Source of the DNA: Kalaharituber pfeilii
Taxonomy: Eukaryota > Ascomycota > Pezizomycetes > Pezizales > Pezizaceae
Assembly: GCA_015179045.1 (NCBI GenBank)
Contig: WHUZ01000088.1
Coordinates: 124,001 to 188,000, forward strand
DNA length: 64,000 bases
Reading direction: 5' to 3'
The notes beneath the pieces were generated by a model, which worked only from the letters and a program-made list of their open reading frames with translations, made no database searches and was not told the origin of the DNA. How positions within the stretch are numbered: position 1 is the first letter of the stretch; every line of letters begins with the position of its first letter. Positions 51,900 through 62,719 of the stretch are shown one piece after another. Made by a program: the position numbers and the translations under genes.

Positions 51900-52685
51900 A
51901 GGCGGATTTTGCAAAGTCCGGTTAACTCATATTCGGTTATTTTCCGGTTATTAATAATCAATGTTGCTGTAGCAACGTGTTGTTTGTGGCTGAGTTAACC
52001 GAATTTCTGGCAATTTTCCGGTTATATAACAGAATAAATTCGGTTAAACACAAAGTGCGGTTAAGGACTTTACATCAACACCAAAGTATCTTGATATTTT
52101 TACTTGCTCGAATGTCTTCTCAAACCCCTTCTCTATCACCTGCGCCTACAATTTTAGCATACCGTGGGCGTGGTCGTGCAACATCGTCCTTACCGCAAAC
52201 TCAATTTCCGGCACCTCAAACCCAATCACCAGCACCTGCAGACAACTTACGTACTCGACTCAATGATGAAGAAAAGCTTCATCTAGTCCGCTTTTGCATT
52301 GAATACCAAGTGGAGCATGTCAAAGGCAAGAAAGGAGCTTTTTGGCAAAAAATCAGAATGTTACTGAAAGAACAAATTGGGAAGGACCTCCGAGATCCTC
52401 ATAGTACAATCAGAATCTTGCTTCAACAGTTTGAAGTACAAAGGCTGCCGCAGATGCGACAGCTAAAGTGGTCTTGCGGCGCGAGGTTATCGCCATAGGT
52501 CGAATATGCGTGCGGTATGCGTGGAATATGCGTGCAGTTATGCGTGGAAAATAACCGAAAAAATAACCGCAGAAATAACCTAGGTACGTTGCAAAATCTG
52601 GGCCGTTTTTTGGTTCGGTTATGATGACTAATGGTTACCCGGAAAATAACCGAATTTCAATAACCGGACTTTGCAAAATCCGCCT
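51900..52685 (+). mobile_element. PIF/Harbinger-like element, 786 bp, with Myb-like frame
   Basis: Inverted ends AGGCGGATTTTGCAAAGTCC; 3-bp duplication ACT (51897-51899 and 52686-52688). Inside is a 173-codon frame (51977-52498) with a SANT/Myb-like segment. PIF/Harbinger elements have 3-bp targets and carry a Myb-like protein next to the transposase; the transposase is missing. Confidence 0.65.
52111..52498 (+). pseudogene. Myb/SANT-like protein of a DNA transposon, truncated
   Basis: From MSSQTPSLSPAPTILAYRGR: a low-complexity Pro/Gln/Thr linker (PQTQFPAPQTQSPAPADNLR), then LNDEEKLHLVRFCIEYQVEH, GKKGAFWQKIRMLLKEQIGK and HSTIRILLQQFE, a helix-rich W-containing block like SANT-type DNA-binding domains in transposon-linked fungal proteins. 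The frame ends soon after, near tandem ATGCGTGG repeats. The upstream part of the open frame (from 51977) is the inverted end. Recognition is by pattern only. Confidence 0.45.
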
Positions 52686-52699
52686 ACTACCTGAGTGCT

Positions 52700-53050
52700 A
52701 TGTATCCTTCGGTGTCAAGTGTACACCTCTATCCTCTTGATGTCACCCCCGACCCCAGGGCGCATCACCCCCCTAGGCGCGTCACCCCCTAGGCGCGTCA
52801 CTTCCCTAGGTGTGCCATGCCCCTAGCAGTTGTATAGACCCCCGAGCGAAGCGAGTGGGGTCTCTCAGAGAGCATGTGTGCAAGCGGATGTTCAAAACTC
52901 ACTCTGAAAGATCCTCGCGGTCGTGAGGGTACTCCGTGACAGCACCAGAGCCCCTAACCCTGGTCGCAAGCTCTGCCTCAGCTCCCGCCGCACGCTCTGC
53001 CCCCATTGCGAGCGTAGCGAGCGGGCATTCTCTAGTACTGTAGTTACTAG
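52700..53050. other. unassigned DNA with short repeats
   Basis: GGCGCGTCACCCCCCTAGGC-like repeats at 52755-52825 and GAGCGAAGCGAGTGGG at 52843. No gene. Confidence 0.35.
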
Positions 53051-53051
53051 T

Positions 53052-54246
53052 AGGGGTTGTCGACGAACAACTGGGAATGGCTACCAGAAGGTACCAGCGA
53101 AAATACGCCAGCCAAACTAGGCAGGTGTCGTGAGGCACCCCTTTTACCCTTGTGAAATTTATTATGAATTACCACAAATATGCCTCTACACAACAAGACT
53201 CACGCGTATCAACTAGTGGTTGTCACTGAATAATTGAGAATGGTTACCAGAGAAAACACGCCAACCAAACTAGGCAGGAACCCGTGAGGTACACCTTTTA
53301 ACCCTGCGAAATTTATTAGCTAGTAAAATGAATTACCACGACTAAACGCCATACACATCCACGCATGTAAAAAGCTATCGTGATGCTCATGGTTCTTGAT
53401 TCAGATGCAGACTCCAACTCAGATTTGGAGGAAATGGCCAAAGATACACTTCTTATGTCAATACAATGTTCTAGGGTGAATTGACACATAAAGAAGACAT
53501 AAATATGAATAGGATATGTTTGCATTGTTTGTGGTTGTAGATGCATGCTGAAGGTTGATGCGAATCGAGATGTGTACGCGGATGCTGCATATGGTGCGAA
53601 ATGTTGTGGGTGTATGCAGCAAAGTAGGTTACTAACTGAGCTCTACTTACCAGAACAGCCATTTACCAGTCGATTTTGACTGGTAAATGAACTTATGCTG
53701 CGCCACGGGCCATCCAATGGGCCAATGAACGAAGGGCCAAGGCACTAAAAACGCCTCAGTCAAGTATAGTAAAGTATAGTAAAGTGTGGTAACCATTCTC
53801 AATTATTCAGTGACAACCACTACTTTACCATGCCCCGTCTAAGTCGAAGAGCTGTAATACAACAAGAGCTCAGAAGTGAAGCAATGTAAAAACTATCATG
53901 ATGCTTATGATTTTTTATTGATGCATGATGAACCTATAAAGAGGGTATGTATGCATTATTTGTGTTTGTAGATGCATCTCAATGTTGACGTGATCGGGAT
54001 GTGAATACGCGGGTGATGCATATGGTACGAAATAATGTGGGTGTATGCAGCAAAGTAGGCTACTAACTGAGCACTACTTACCAGAAGAGCCCACTACCAG
54101 TCAAATTTGACTGGTAACAGGCGTTACGTTGGTACCGGAGACTACCAGCCAACAGACCAATGAACGAAGGGCCAAGGCACTAAAAGCGCCTCAGTTAGTA
54201 GTGGTACTTTCTGGTAGCCATTCCCAGTTGTTCGTCGACAACCCCT
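53052..54246. mobile_element. outer miniature inverted-repeat element
   Basis: Ends AGGGGTTGTCGACGAACAAC (about 45 bp inverted); 3-bp duplication AGT (53049-53051 and 54247-54249). A related element lies inside at 53215-53821. Its own length is about 585 bp. Confidence 0.85.
53215..53821. mobile_element. inner miniature inverted-repeat element (607 bp)
   Basis: Ends AGTGGTTGTCACTGAATAAT (about 37 bp inverted); duplication ACT (53212-53214 and 53822-53824). It shares with its host AAACTAGGCAGG, GAAATTTATTA, GTGTATGCAGCAAAGTAGG and CGAAGGGCCAAGGCACTAAA, so it is the same family at greater age difference. No transposase. Confidence 0.88.
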
Positions 54247-54417
54247 AGTACTAAGCTGCCAGCACCATACTCCAGCGGACAGGTTTATGGCATTTAAGCT
54301 GACTAACCAAAAAGATGTACCCGACGCTGCTCGAGGGTTGCATTTACCATCTACTTGTATGTCTGTGCTAGTAATTGGTGCCAATCCTGTGGTACCACGT
54401 CATGGTGAAAATCACTA

Positions 54418-56253
54418 CTGTCGCTTACCTATTAGTGACCGAGCACCTATTAGTGACCGATCTCTTGGCACCCTCCTCGTACAACTTCCACATGCAATAT
54501 CTTCAGCGTCAGGCATGCTAGCAACATGAGGTAAATTGCAAAATATACAGCAGGCATGCCTGAACATTTGGAGGATATTTGATGGCCATACTATATATAC
54601 ACCTTTTGTAATTCAATGATATGCAGAGAAAGTATAGCATTCTACCCCCCTTGCATAGCAAAGAATAGCATATACTAAATACTATATGACTATCCTCAAC
54701 TATAGCTCTTCATACTCTCAAGTGACTATAGAAGAAGGGTAGCTCACCTAAATGATGGTAGGATAAGTCGCTGTAGATTTCTGTAGCCTCAAAAGCAGTT
54801 ACCAAAATATCCGAAAGTGCAGGAAGTGCTAAAGCTGTCAGTATGTCCTACTGCACACATAATATACTCCACTGCAATCAATATACCACTCTAAAAGCAG
54901 CATTGCTATGCTCTTGATATAATCAATAGTGTTTTATATAACTAAAGTAGTAGATATATGATAAACCAATTCTTTAATTACTATATTCTATCAGCAAGCA
55001 CAAATTTATACCAATTGCTGCTACTTCAATATCAGAGTACCATTACTCTCTATAGACCTTGTTCTGAGTGCTCTACATATGCTAGTCCTCTGCGTAGCTC
55101 ATATAGCACTCATTTATATGACTGCGATGCCAGCGCCGGCACTGTTACCAGCACTATCGCTAGTACTGTCAGCTCATATATCATCTGCATATGTGCATCT
55201 ACTGACTGCCCACCGTATAGTTGTGGTGAACCTATAATAAGACACTAACCACCCTGACAGAAGTTCTTGCAGCTAATTATACCTATGAGGTCATTATAGG
55301 ATAGTATATATCTAGACACAATTCTGCTTATTATATTACTATAAAAAATACTAAATTTTTGTTAGTATTACTCCCTATATCATTTTATATAGATGTACAT
55401 GGCAGTAATACTATTATTCTTACCTCCTCTATCAACTATGGTATATGCTATTAATGTTGATATAGTAAGAAGTTTATTTTATCAACTAATTCTATCAGTT
55501 AGGTATATGCTATTATAGCCATCAGGATACTTCTATACCAACTAATTCTGCAGCTATATACTATCGTTGGTATAGATACCTATCAGGTCTACCAATTCTA
55601 TTATTCTACTAGAGGCTGTCGCACTCATAAGAGTATTTTTCCTAGCAATTAATACTATTAGTCCTAAAATATACTATACTATTCTTGAGGATGTTTTCCT
55701 AGTAGCCAACACTCCTAATTATATTACATACTATTGTAAATATAAGAGCAGTCTTATAACTATTAATTCTGTTATTTTTAGTATATGTAGTTGCTTGTTG
55801 CAAGTAATAGAAGAGCATATTGGAAGTTTTGGCACTTCCGGCATTTTTGGCCATTTCAGTGACTGCTTTGAGGCTACCGAAATTCAGCGCAGCCTTATCC
55901 TATCACCATTTAAGTTAGCTATCTTCTTCTATAGCCACTTGAGAGTGTGAAGAGCTATAGTTGAGGTTGAGGAGAGTCATATAATATTTAGTATATGCTA
56001 TCCTTTGCTATGCAAGGGGGGGGTAGAATGCTATACACTTTCCCTGCATATCATTGAATTACAAAAGGTGTATATATAGTATGGCCATCAAATAACCTCC
56101 AAATATTCAGGTGCACCTGCTGTATGTTCTGCAATTTACCTCATGTTGCTAGCATGCCTCAAGCCGAAGATATTGCATGTAGAAGTTGTACGAGGAGGAG
56201 TGCCAAGAGATCGGTCACTAATAGGTGCTCGGTCACTAATAGGTAAGCGACAG
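54418..56253. mobile_element. 1.84-kb element with long inverted repeats and AT-rich core
   Basis: Ends CTGTCGCTTACCTATTAGTG; TA on both sides (54416-54417 and 56254-56255). The inverted repeats are over 300 bp and include two copies of CTATTAGTGACCGA, then CATGCTAGCAACATGAGGTA and TTGTAATTCAATGATATGCA. The core (54800-55900) is very AT-rich with no recognisable transposase, as after RIP. TA target suggests Tc1/mariner-like, not proven. Confidence 0.8.
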
Positions 56254-56259
56254 TAAACA

Positions 56260-57325
56260 ATATTGCGTAACCCCATTGGGCCAGTAGGTCGTACCGGGCA
56301 GTCTCGTATCCCTTGGGGGGGGCCAGACATGTATCGGATAAGGACCCCTTTGCGACAACACACCCAGAATGCCCCTTTTATACTACTCTAGTATTCGGAA
56401 AAATTTCCGTTCTCTGACTTTCATTCGTGCCGTCTATTATTTTTCGAGAAAATTTTCAATGCCAGCAAAAACGCACAGACTCATGTTTCAATGCCTTCAA
56501 TGTTTTTTAATTTGGCAAGTAAGTGTCTTAAGTGTGATGATAAACCTACTTGGCGATACCAGATTGAAATGTTGTGAGTGAATCTTATTCCAGATTAGAC
56601 AATAATACAATATATAAATTCTCTCAGTTGAAGAATCAAACACATGTAATGGAGAAAGAAGTGTCTATATTAGAAGGTAACAGTGAGATATATATATATT
56701 TTATACATTTGAAATGGTAGTTAAGAAGGGATAGAATTAGTTGCAATTGATAGTACTGAAAAGGTGTTTTTCTGTGATTTTTTCTTCTTTTATTGATTTT
56801 CGGGTAAAACTCTTTGAAGGGTGCTCAACGTGGGTCCCCTCAGATGCAGGTCTCGTAGCACCAAGTGATAAACCAGGTGCTGTACCTAAGAGCCCCTGAC
56901 GATCACGCTCCTTCAGGCTAGACGTCAGAAAATCTTGGTTTTATTTGTGTTCGGTGCTCGTATCCCGGCATGCTGGCCTGTGTACGGCTATGAATTGGCA
57001 GGACTAACATGCATGAAGCGGAACCACATGCACGAGTAATCTTTGCCACCTGATCCTCGGAGTGCTGATCTATAGCTTTTAACAACACTAACAACTCCAT
57101 AAACGAATTAGAGTAGTCAACAGCAGATACGAAGGTCTGTACCCCTGAAGCTACGTACATATGATTGTGAGTTTTCCATTGGCTAGTAGCGTGTATATGT
57201 GAATGATAAATAAGAACTGGTCCCCTCGTCATCCTCAACTCCTCATCGTTCGAACGTTCTCACAGCCTTTACTTACCAAGACACACCGCCTTTCGCATAA
57301 TAAAACTTCAAGGCGACCGTTCTAG
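56260..57325. other. unassigned DNA upstream of the secreted-protein gene
   Basis: A 106-codon minus-strand frame (57238-56918) is unrecognised. The last 100 bp before 57333 would be promoter: CT-rich CCTTTACTTACC and CATAATAAAAC at about 30 bp before the start. Confidence 0.35.
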
Positions 57326-57332
57326 TGTTATC

Positions 57333-57816
57333 ATGCACTTCTTCACAGTTTTCTCTACTACTCTCTTGCTCTGCGCAGGCATGGTTGCCTCTGCTCCGGT
57401 CCCTGTTGCTAAAGCGTCCGTAGAACTGGTATGCTCTTTATCATACACAAATCCTCGTGATGAAATACTAGTTGTCTACATATGCATCTACTGACCTTTG
57501 GTTGTCGTTTATAGCCTGAAAGTAACACTAACGTTAACGCTAAGGCTGGCAACATCTACTCTGATCTTGCCACTCACACTAATGACATCGCTACCACTGA
57601 TCTTGATGCTGTATGTTCCCTATTTAATTTATATTCTCACTCGTTTTGCACTGCCGCCGAGACAATACTGATTAAGCTGCTCTTGTAGGGACTTATCCTC
57701 TAGTCGTTTCTGTTCAATGTGTCATGCATTCCAAGTAGATTCAGAAGCTGTTCAGTGAAGACAGCCTCTTAAGGACGATGTTCAGTGACAACAAGCGTGC
57801 GCTTGTCGAGGGTTGA
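57333..57816 (+). CDS. candidate small secreted protein, three exons
   Basis: Exon 1 57333-57428 starts MHFFTVFSTTLLLCAGMVAS, a classic signal peptide (cleavage likely after ASA, before PVPVAKAS). Intron 1 57429-57514 has GTATGC, branch CTACTGACC and TTATAG. Exon 2 57515-57610 encodes PESNTNVNAKAGNIYSDLAT to TTDLDA. The second donor is GTATGTTCC. With acceptor CAAGTAG at 57738, exon 3 is 57739-57816 (IQKLFSEDSLLRTMFSDNKR, ALVEG, stop), giving 89 residues, about 69 mature and free of Cys. With the better acceptor TTGTAG at 57688 only GLIL and stop follow. Both exons 1 and 2 are 96 nt. Role unknown; such proteins act outside the cell, some as effectors. Confidence 0.6.
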
Positions 57817-57819
57817 GAT

Positions 57820-58195
57820 TAATATTTCATATGTAGCCTGTACTATCCTAATGATGGGAGGACCTTTTAGCTTTTGGTATAATGTTGGGCATTTCTAAGC
57901 TGGGGAAAGATAAAGATATTGTATTATAATAATAATCACTAATTCCTGTATCAAACATTATCCTACTATCTCATGAGCAGTGTCCTGATTGCAACCTCTT
58001 TGGTTCGGAACCTACATTTCAATGCCACATCAACGTAGAAAATGGTATGACAGTAGAGCAGCAGTAGAGAGATTGATTGTTGACACTGAATGTAACAAAA
58101 TAACAAGATGGTATATATCCAGAGGTATATTAAAAATTGTAAGTCAGAATACCTGTTGTCAATTGTCAAATCGCAATCATAAGTTTGATCTAGTA
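57820..58195. other. 3' flank of the secreted-protein gene
   Basis: AT-rich; no gene or repeat recognised. Confidence 0.35.
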
Positions 58196-58205
58196 GTTGA
58201 GCTAA

Positions 58206-58885
58206 TCGTTGAGGCTGCAGCGCCAAAACAAGAAAAGGAACCAACACACAAAGGGGCAACACAGCGAGTAAGGGAGGCTTGGGACCGGAGAAACGAACGG
58301 GGCGACCTTGACATAGCGGTAATGTGGGTCAAAGGTCATAAAGGAATCCCAGGCAACACCGAAGCAGATCGAGCAGCCAAGGTTGGTACACAGCTGCCAT
58401 ATCAAAACGAGATTGTCACGATGAAACAAGAGGCCAAAGCAAGGAGAGCGGCCGAAAGAAACAGACTGCATATGTCATATAGGCCACTACGCAGACTAGG
58501 CAATAGGGTTGCAACGCTAGTTGGCATCCTTGGAGGCAAGGGCCTCCGGCGCTGGAAATTCAAGGTCGGCACAGCTGACAGCCCGGAATGCCGGTGGTGC
58601 GGCGAGGCTGAAGAAACGACCCTTCACATATTGTCTCAATGTAGAGTCTGGAAGCAGAGATGCCCAAGGGGTGAGGATGGATTGTGCAGACCCTTGGGTG
58701 ACCAAGATGAAGGGGAGGGCCTTCGGGGAGTGATAGGAATTTTGGAATGGGCGAGGGGTTAGCCCCGGGGGATTTACTTCTATTTTTCCGTACTTGTACT
58801 TTGTTTGGATATAACTAGACCTCGCCATAGCCCATAGGGCGGCACGCGAGTATTGATATAAAAAAAAAAAAAAAGAAAAAAAGAA
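58206..58885 (+). mobile_element. LINE A copy, 5'-truncated
   Basis: RNase H end, zinc finger, 3' untranslated region, hairpin (58820-58849) and A-rich tail. The left edge is near 58206; no certain target duplication. Confidence 0.85.
58215..58762 (+). pseudogene. LINE A RNase H end and zinc finger
   Basis: Clean frame: EAWDRRNERGDLDIAVMWVK, HKGIPGNTEADRAAKVG (last RNase H Asp), MSYRPLRRLGNRVATLVGIL, ECRWCGEAEETTLHILSQC, KQRCPRGEDGLCRP, ILEWARG and stop. No frame break in about 180 codons. Confidence 0.88.
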
Positions 58886-58889
58886 AATG

Positions 58890-59420
58890 GCGACAGCTGA
58901 ACATGATGACAACATGTGGCGACAGCTGAATATATGGCCACTATTCAAGATTCAGGCTATCTCCTGCAGCTTATGTGTTTCAACACACAAGAAACAAGTA
59001 CGTGGTAGTTGGGGCAGCGCGACTGAAGGTGCAGCGCAGCATATGGGACCATATGCAGTTCGTGAGCACATATGTGGTGGACTGTGCAGAACAGTGCGCA
59101 TATAAGGATTACATCGGACACTGTTGAATCAATTCCCCCATCTACCACACCCGGTCAACGAGTTCTTTCAACAACGGAATCGGAACCTGTGCATCCATTT
59201 GTGCCACTTCTGTTCAGCAATTTCTCGCTCGTCATGCCCCCTTCCAATCGTGTTGAAAAACCATATCTAGGTAAGTCAACAGACTGACCCCTGGCATGTT
59301 GTTGGTTCGAGAGATCTGCAGAGATATCTGGTCAAACATGACGGGTCGGTCTTATCGGAGTTGACTTCCACAGTCGGATCTCTGTTGGGGGCCATCATTG
59401 AGTCCGAGCATAACGAGGCG
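58890..59420. other. unassigned DNA
   Basis: TGGCGACAGCTGAA occurs twice at 58889 and 58917. No gene seen. Confidence 0.35.
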
Positions 59421-59434
59421 GGCCGTGTACTGTT

Positions 59435-59495
59435 TTTTTTTTTTTTTTTTATATCAGTACTCGCGTGCCGCCCTAGGGGCTATGGCGAGATTAGT
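59435..59495 (-). mobile_element. LINE A hairpin-only micro-insertion
   Basis: 61 bp: poly(T), ATATCAGTA, hairpin complement (CTCGCGTGCCGCC...GGCGAG) and six more bases. Exact 14-bp target duplication GGCCGTGTACTGTT (59421-59434 and 59496-59509). Confidence 0.95.
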
Positions 59496-59509
59496 GGCCG
59501 TGTACTGTT

Positions 59510-59782
59510 GGCGGACTAAGCTATCGCCGTTCACTATCGCTTTTTGTAGGCAACTTCCTGTTTTGTATTATATGTAGATGCATTGCTCTGGAAGCCTCGT
59601 ACATCAGATAGAATATTTTCAAGAAGCAATTCAGTATTGTTGTATCCTGTGATACAGTATCTCCTCTGTTTTTACAGACAAGCCGCTATTTACCCACACG
59701 AAACAAGTATCCCACTGCCTGACGCCCACTATCGATATTACGCCCACTCCCCCGTCTTCTGTCCTCCCGCGACCTCCCAGCT
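59510..59782. other. unassigned DNA
   Basis: No gene or repeat seen. Confidence 0.35.
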
Positions 59783-59795
59783 GAGGGACCTTACA

Positions 59796-59873
59796 CCCTC
59801 GCCATAACCCACAGGGCGGCGCGCGAGTAATGATATTAAAATAAAAAAAAATAAAAAAGAAAAAAAAGAAAAA
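59796..59873 (+). mobile_element. LINE A hairpin-only micro-insertion
   Basis: 78 bp: CC, then the hairpin and TAATGATATT, then a long interrupted A tail. Exact 13-bp target duplication GAGGGACCTTACA (59783-59795 and 59874-59886). Confidence 0.95.
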
Positions 59874-59889
59874 GAGGGACCTTACAGCA

Positions 59890-60655
59890 CAAGATCGCAG
59901 CTGGCCACGCTCAGACGATGTACTGTAGTTATGTTCCATGGACAGCCATTCCAATTGAACAAATAGACTTGCACTTTCCTCCATGGCGGTCGAGTCAGAC
60001 TCCGCTTTATAATCTACGTCCCTACTAGTAGTTGAATAGCTGTATCTACTGTATTTACTGCACCTGATCTATATGATTAACCAAGCTCGCGGACCGACCA
60101 AGGAACGAAAGAATCGTAAAAAAACATCGGTATGGAAATGTGGAACAAAGAGTGCTATAACTGGTTCATAAATCTTATCTATGTCGATACGTTGATCCTG
60201 ATCCTCTTATCCCTATATGTCTATGTGCCTCGCACGCCAAGCTTGCCCTTGCTTGTACTTACTCATTCCGTCACCTGCCACACGACACCTGTTCTCGTGC
60301 CTAGACTCTAGTCTACCCCTCACTCTTTTTGACAAGAAACATCACCTCCTCTCCTGAAACGATTATCTTTGCATGAAATGGAGGACGACTGGGTTGCTTC
60401 CCTGGGCCGTTGTACTGGTTCAAGTAGTTTGTGATGAACGGGTCCGGGTCAGGTCAAGGTACAAGATCTGGGTACGGGGTGGGCGGCGGGCGCCGAGGCG
60501 ATTTCACAGTGGAGGCGGAGGCAGAGGCGGTCGGAGCTATATGATATCGAGAGGTAGATGTATTAAAAGCTAAATACACAACTTGGGTAGGATACAAGTT
60601 GTTGCGTGGAGAAGCAAGAGGGAGGAGGGAGGAGGGCCTCTTTATAGAAAACCCT
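59890..60655. other. unassigned DNA
   Basis: GC-rich short repeats (GGGTCCGGGTCAGGTCAAGG, GGAGGCGGAGGCAGAGGCGG) at 60430-60540. No gene supported. Confidence 0.35.
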
Positions 60656-60659
60656 CGGT

Positions 60660-60990
60660 GGGAAATCTAGGCAAACAAGCAAACAAGCAAACAAGCAAAC
60701 AAACGAAGTACATGGAAAACCGAGGAAACGACTGGAAGTACATGGAAAACAAAGGAAACGACAGGAAGTACATGGATGGCCAGGGAAATGACTGGAAGCG
60801 GCTAGAAACGTCAGGAATATCCGGAAATAAGCTCGGCGATACCTGTTTCCAGCAGATTCTATGGCTTTCCGGCAGGTTCTATAGCTTCCAGCAGGTTCTA
60901 CGGTTTTCCGGCGGGTTCTGCGGCTTTCCGGCGGGTTCTGGGGATCCGGGTTCTTCTAGCAGGTTCTGGCAGGTTCTTCGGTTCGGGTTG
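60660..60990. repeat. compound tandem repeats
   Basis: (AAACAAGC)n at 60672-60705; three 30-bp units GAAGTACATGGAAAACMRAG at 60704-60800; then repeats of GGTTCTRYGGCTTTCCGGC at 60845-60985. Confidence 0.8.
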
Positions 60991-60999
60991 TTAAGCAAT

Positions 61000-61460
61000 G
61001 ACCGGGATGCTGGCGGCCATGTCGCTTAAGCGTGCTCACAGGTGCAGGGATATATATCGGAGTGCTAGAAGGAGTGCGACGAATCGCAAGGGTGTCAGGG
61101 TCAGCTGCACGTGTACGAGTACTGTACTGGCGAGTAGTATGTTGGTTGCCAGTATAGGACCGGAGCTGGAGGGTCTTGGGCGAGGGGTCCCGGGTTGGAT
61201 TATTACATAGTTGAGCGGCGATGTCGACATCTTCATAGTCGGCCGCGGCTAAGGAGTAAGAAATGTAGTATTGGCTATACACTCTACATCACTAGATAAG
61301 TTCAGCACGTTCTCCTTCGCCTTTGCTAAGACTGCAGCCCTACCGGCGAATAATAACGATAACCTCCTGAATCCGTCCATCGAGAGCTCTCCCGGCGTCA
61401 CGCCGCCCCCAGTATGGGAACTTCTACTGCAGTAATCCCAAAGTTCTGATCGAGGAGTGC
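61000..61460. other. unassigned DNA
   Basis: Several short frames on both strands, none recognised. Confidence 0.35.
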
Positions 61461-61468
61461 ATGCTTCT

Positions 61469-61542
61469 TAGTGAGCGGCACGAGCTAGCTCGAGCCGAGC
61501 TGGAGGGGGAGCTCGAGCTGGCTCGGCTCGTGCCGCTCACTA
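61469..61542. mobile_element. hAT-type miniature element, copy 3 (74 bp)
   Basis: Same ends as copies 1 and 2; exact 8-bp duplication ATGCTTCT (61461-61468 and 61543-61550). The left 54 bp equal the right end of copy 1 inverted, so it is little more than two ends joined. Confidence 0.93.
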
Positions 61543-61554
61543 ATGCTTCTTCTA

Positions 61555-61860
61555 ACGGAGCCATCCCAGAAGTATTTGCTGGGGTCGCTAAGAGCAAATA
61601 GGACGATGTGACCGCCGTACTAGATGACCAATCCTGGGAACAAAGTTTGTATGTGCAGACCTATGTTGGTAGGTTGTGCTTAGATATTCCGCTGGTCTGG
61701 TTCAAGGCTTGGTAGCAACTCTGGGTTCTTGAGTACTGCCACAGATGAAAATTGAGGTACGAGCGTGAACGGGCGTTGAATAAGTTGGATATGAAGAAAT
61801 ACAGTTTCATTTTTCTATGGCCGTCATGAGGAAATTTGAGGGCCCGCAGAAGGGGAGCAC
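61555..61860. other. unassigned DNA
   Basis: No gene or repeat seen. Confidence 0.35.
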
Positions 61861-61869
61861 CGGAGGGCC

Positions 61870-61873
<4 letters not shown>

Positions 61874-61908
<35 letters not shown>

Positions 61909-62343
61909 TTCAATACTCGCATACCGCCTATCAGGCTACGGCGAGGTGTTAAGTACAGAATGTGTGAATCGCAGATGATAGATAAGAAAAGAGCGTAAAG
62001 GAAAAATAATGGTCGAATAAAAAACAGCTAACTCGCTGCCCAGTCCAGCACCTCGGCCAGTGTCATCCCCTTCTTCTCCCCCTCTTCCTTCCCCTTCCCC
62101 TTCCCTTTCTCCACTCCTATTGGCATCTTCAGCCCCGTCTCTCCTCCCGGTAGTCTCTTCTTCCATGCCTCGCACTCTCTCGATATATGTCTGTAATTCT
62201 CGAGGGCCTTTCAACACCACCTGCACTCCGGTGAATCCTCCTTCCCTATCTGGTGTCTCCATTGTCTCAATCCTTTGTCCCCATGATGCCTGCGAGTGTG
62301 GCTACCCTCCTTCTGGTCCCAGGTATTCGAGTGGCCTGTACGT
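61874..62343 (-). mobile_element. LINE A copy, 5'-truncated
   Basis: Target duplication GGAGGGCCAAGA/GGAGGCCCAAGA (61862-61873 and 62344-62355). Minus strand: zinc finger SPECRWC, LENYRHISRECEAWKKRLPG, GMTLAEVLDWAAS and stop; hairpin 61916-61945 with GCCT/AGGC; poly(A) of more than 30. Confidence 0.92.
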
Positions 62344-62385
62344 GGAGGCCCAAGAGCGTCGGAGCTGCTAATGACAGCTTGTGGC

Positions 62386-62718
62386 TTAAGACAACGGCGA
62401 AGTCCTGTCCTCGAAGAGCAAGAGGTTGGAAAGGGAGGCTCGAGCAAAATCGGGATGTTTCTTGACTGTCTGAAGCCCGGCGCTGCATGAAGTGCTGTAA
62501 TGCTGATTAACGAGAATCGCCCGGTCTTGTAGCCGCGAACTGTCCACGAAAATTTCACCGTCATAATAAAACCTCACACTCTCTGATGACCTCGTACTTG
62601 CCGACGCAGGAGGCGTGAACGACCCTATTACTTGTCTTTCACTGACAAAAAAAGGACAGGTTAGGTGACTCCGGGTGACTGTAACCACGTAAGTCTGTTG
62701 GACCGGGGACTCTGGCAC
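62386..62718 (-). other. unrecognised open frame next to LINE A
   Basis: 110-codon frame with SFTPPASASTRSSESVRFYY, DGEIFVDSSRLQDRAILVNQ and ASLSNLLLFED. It could be an exon, but I see no splice sites or family to back it. Confidence 0.2.
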
Positions 62719-62719
62719 A

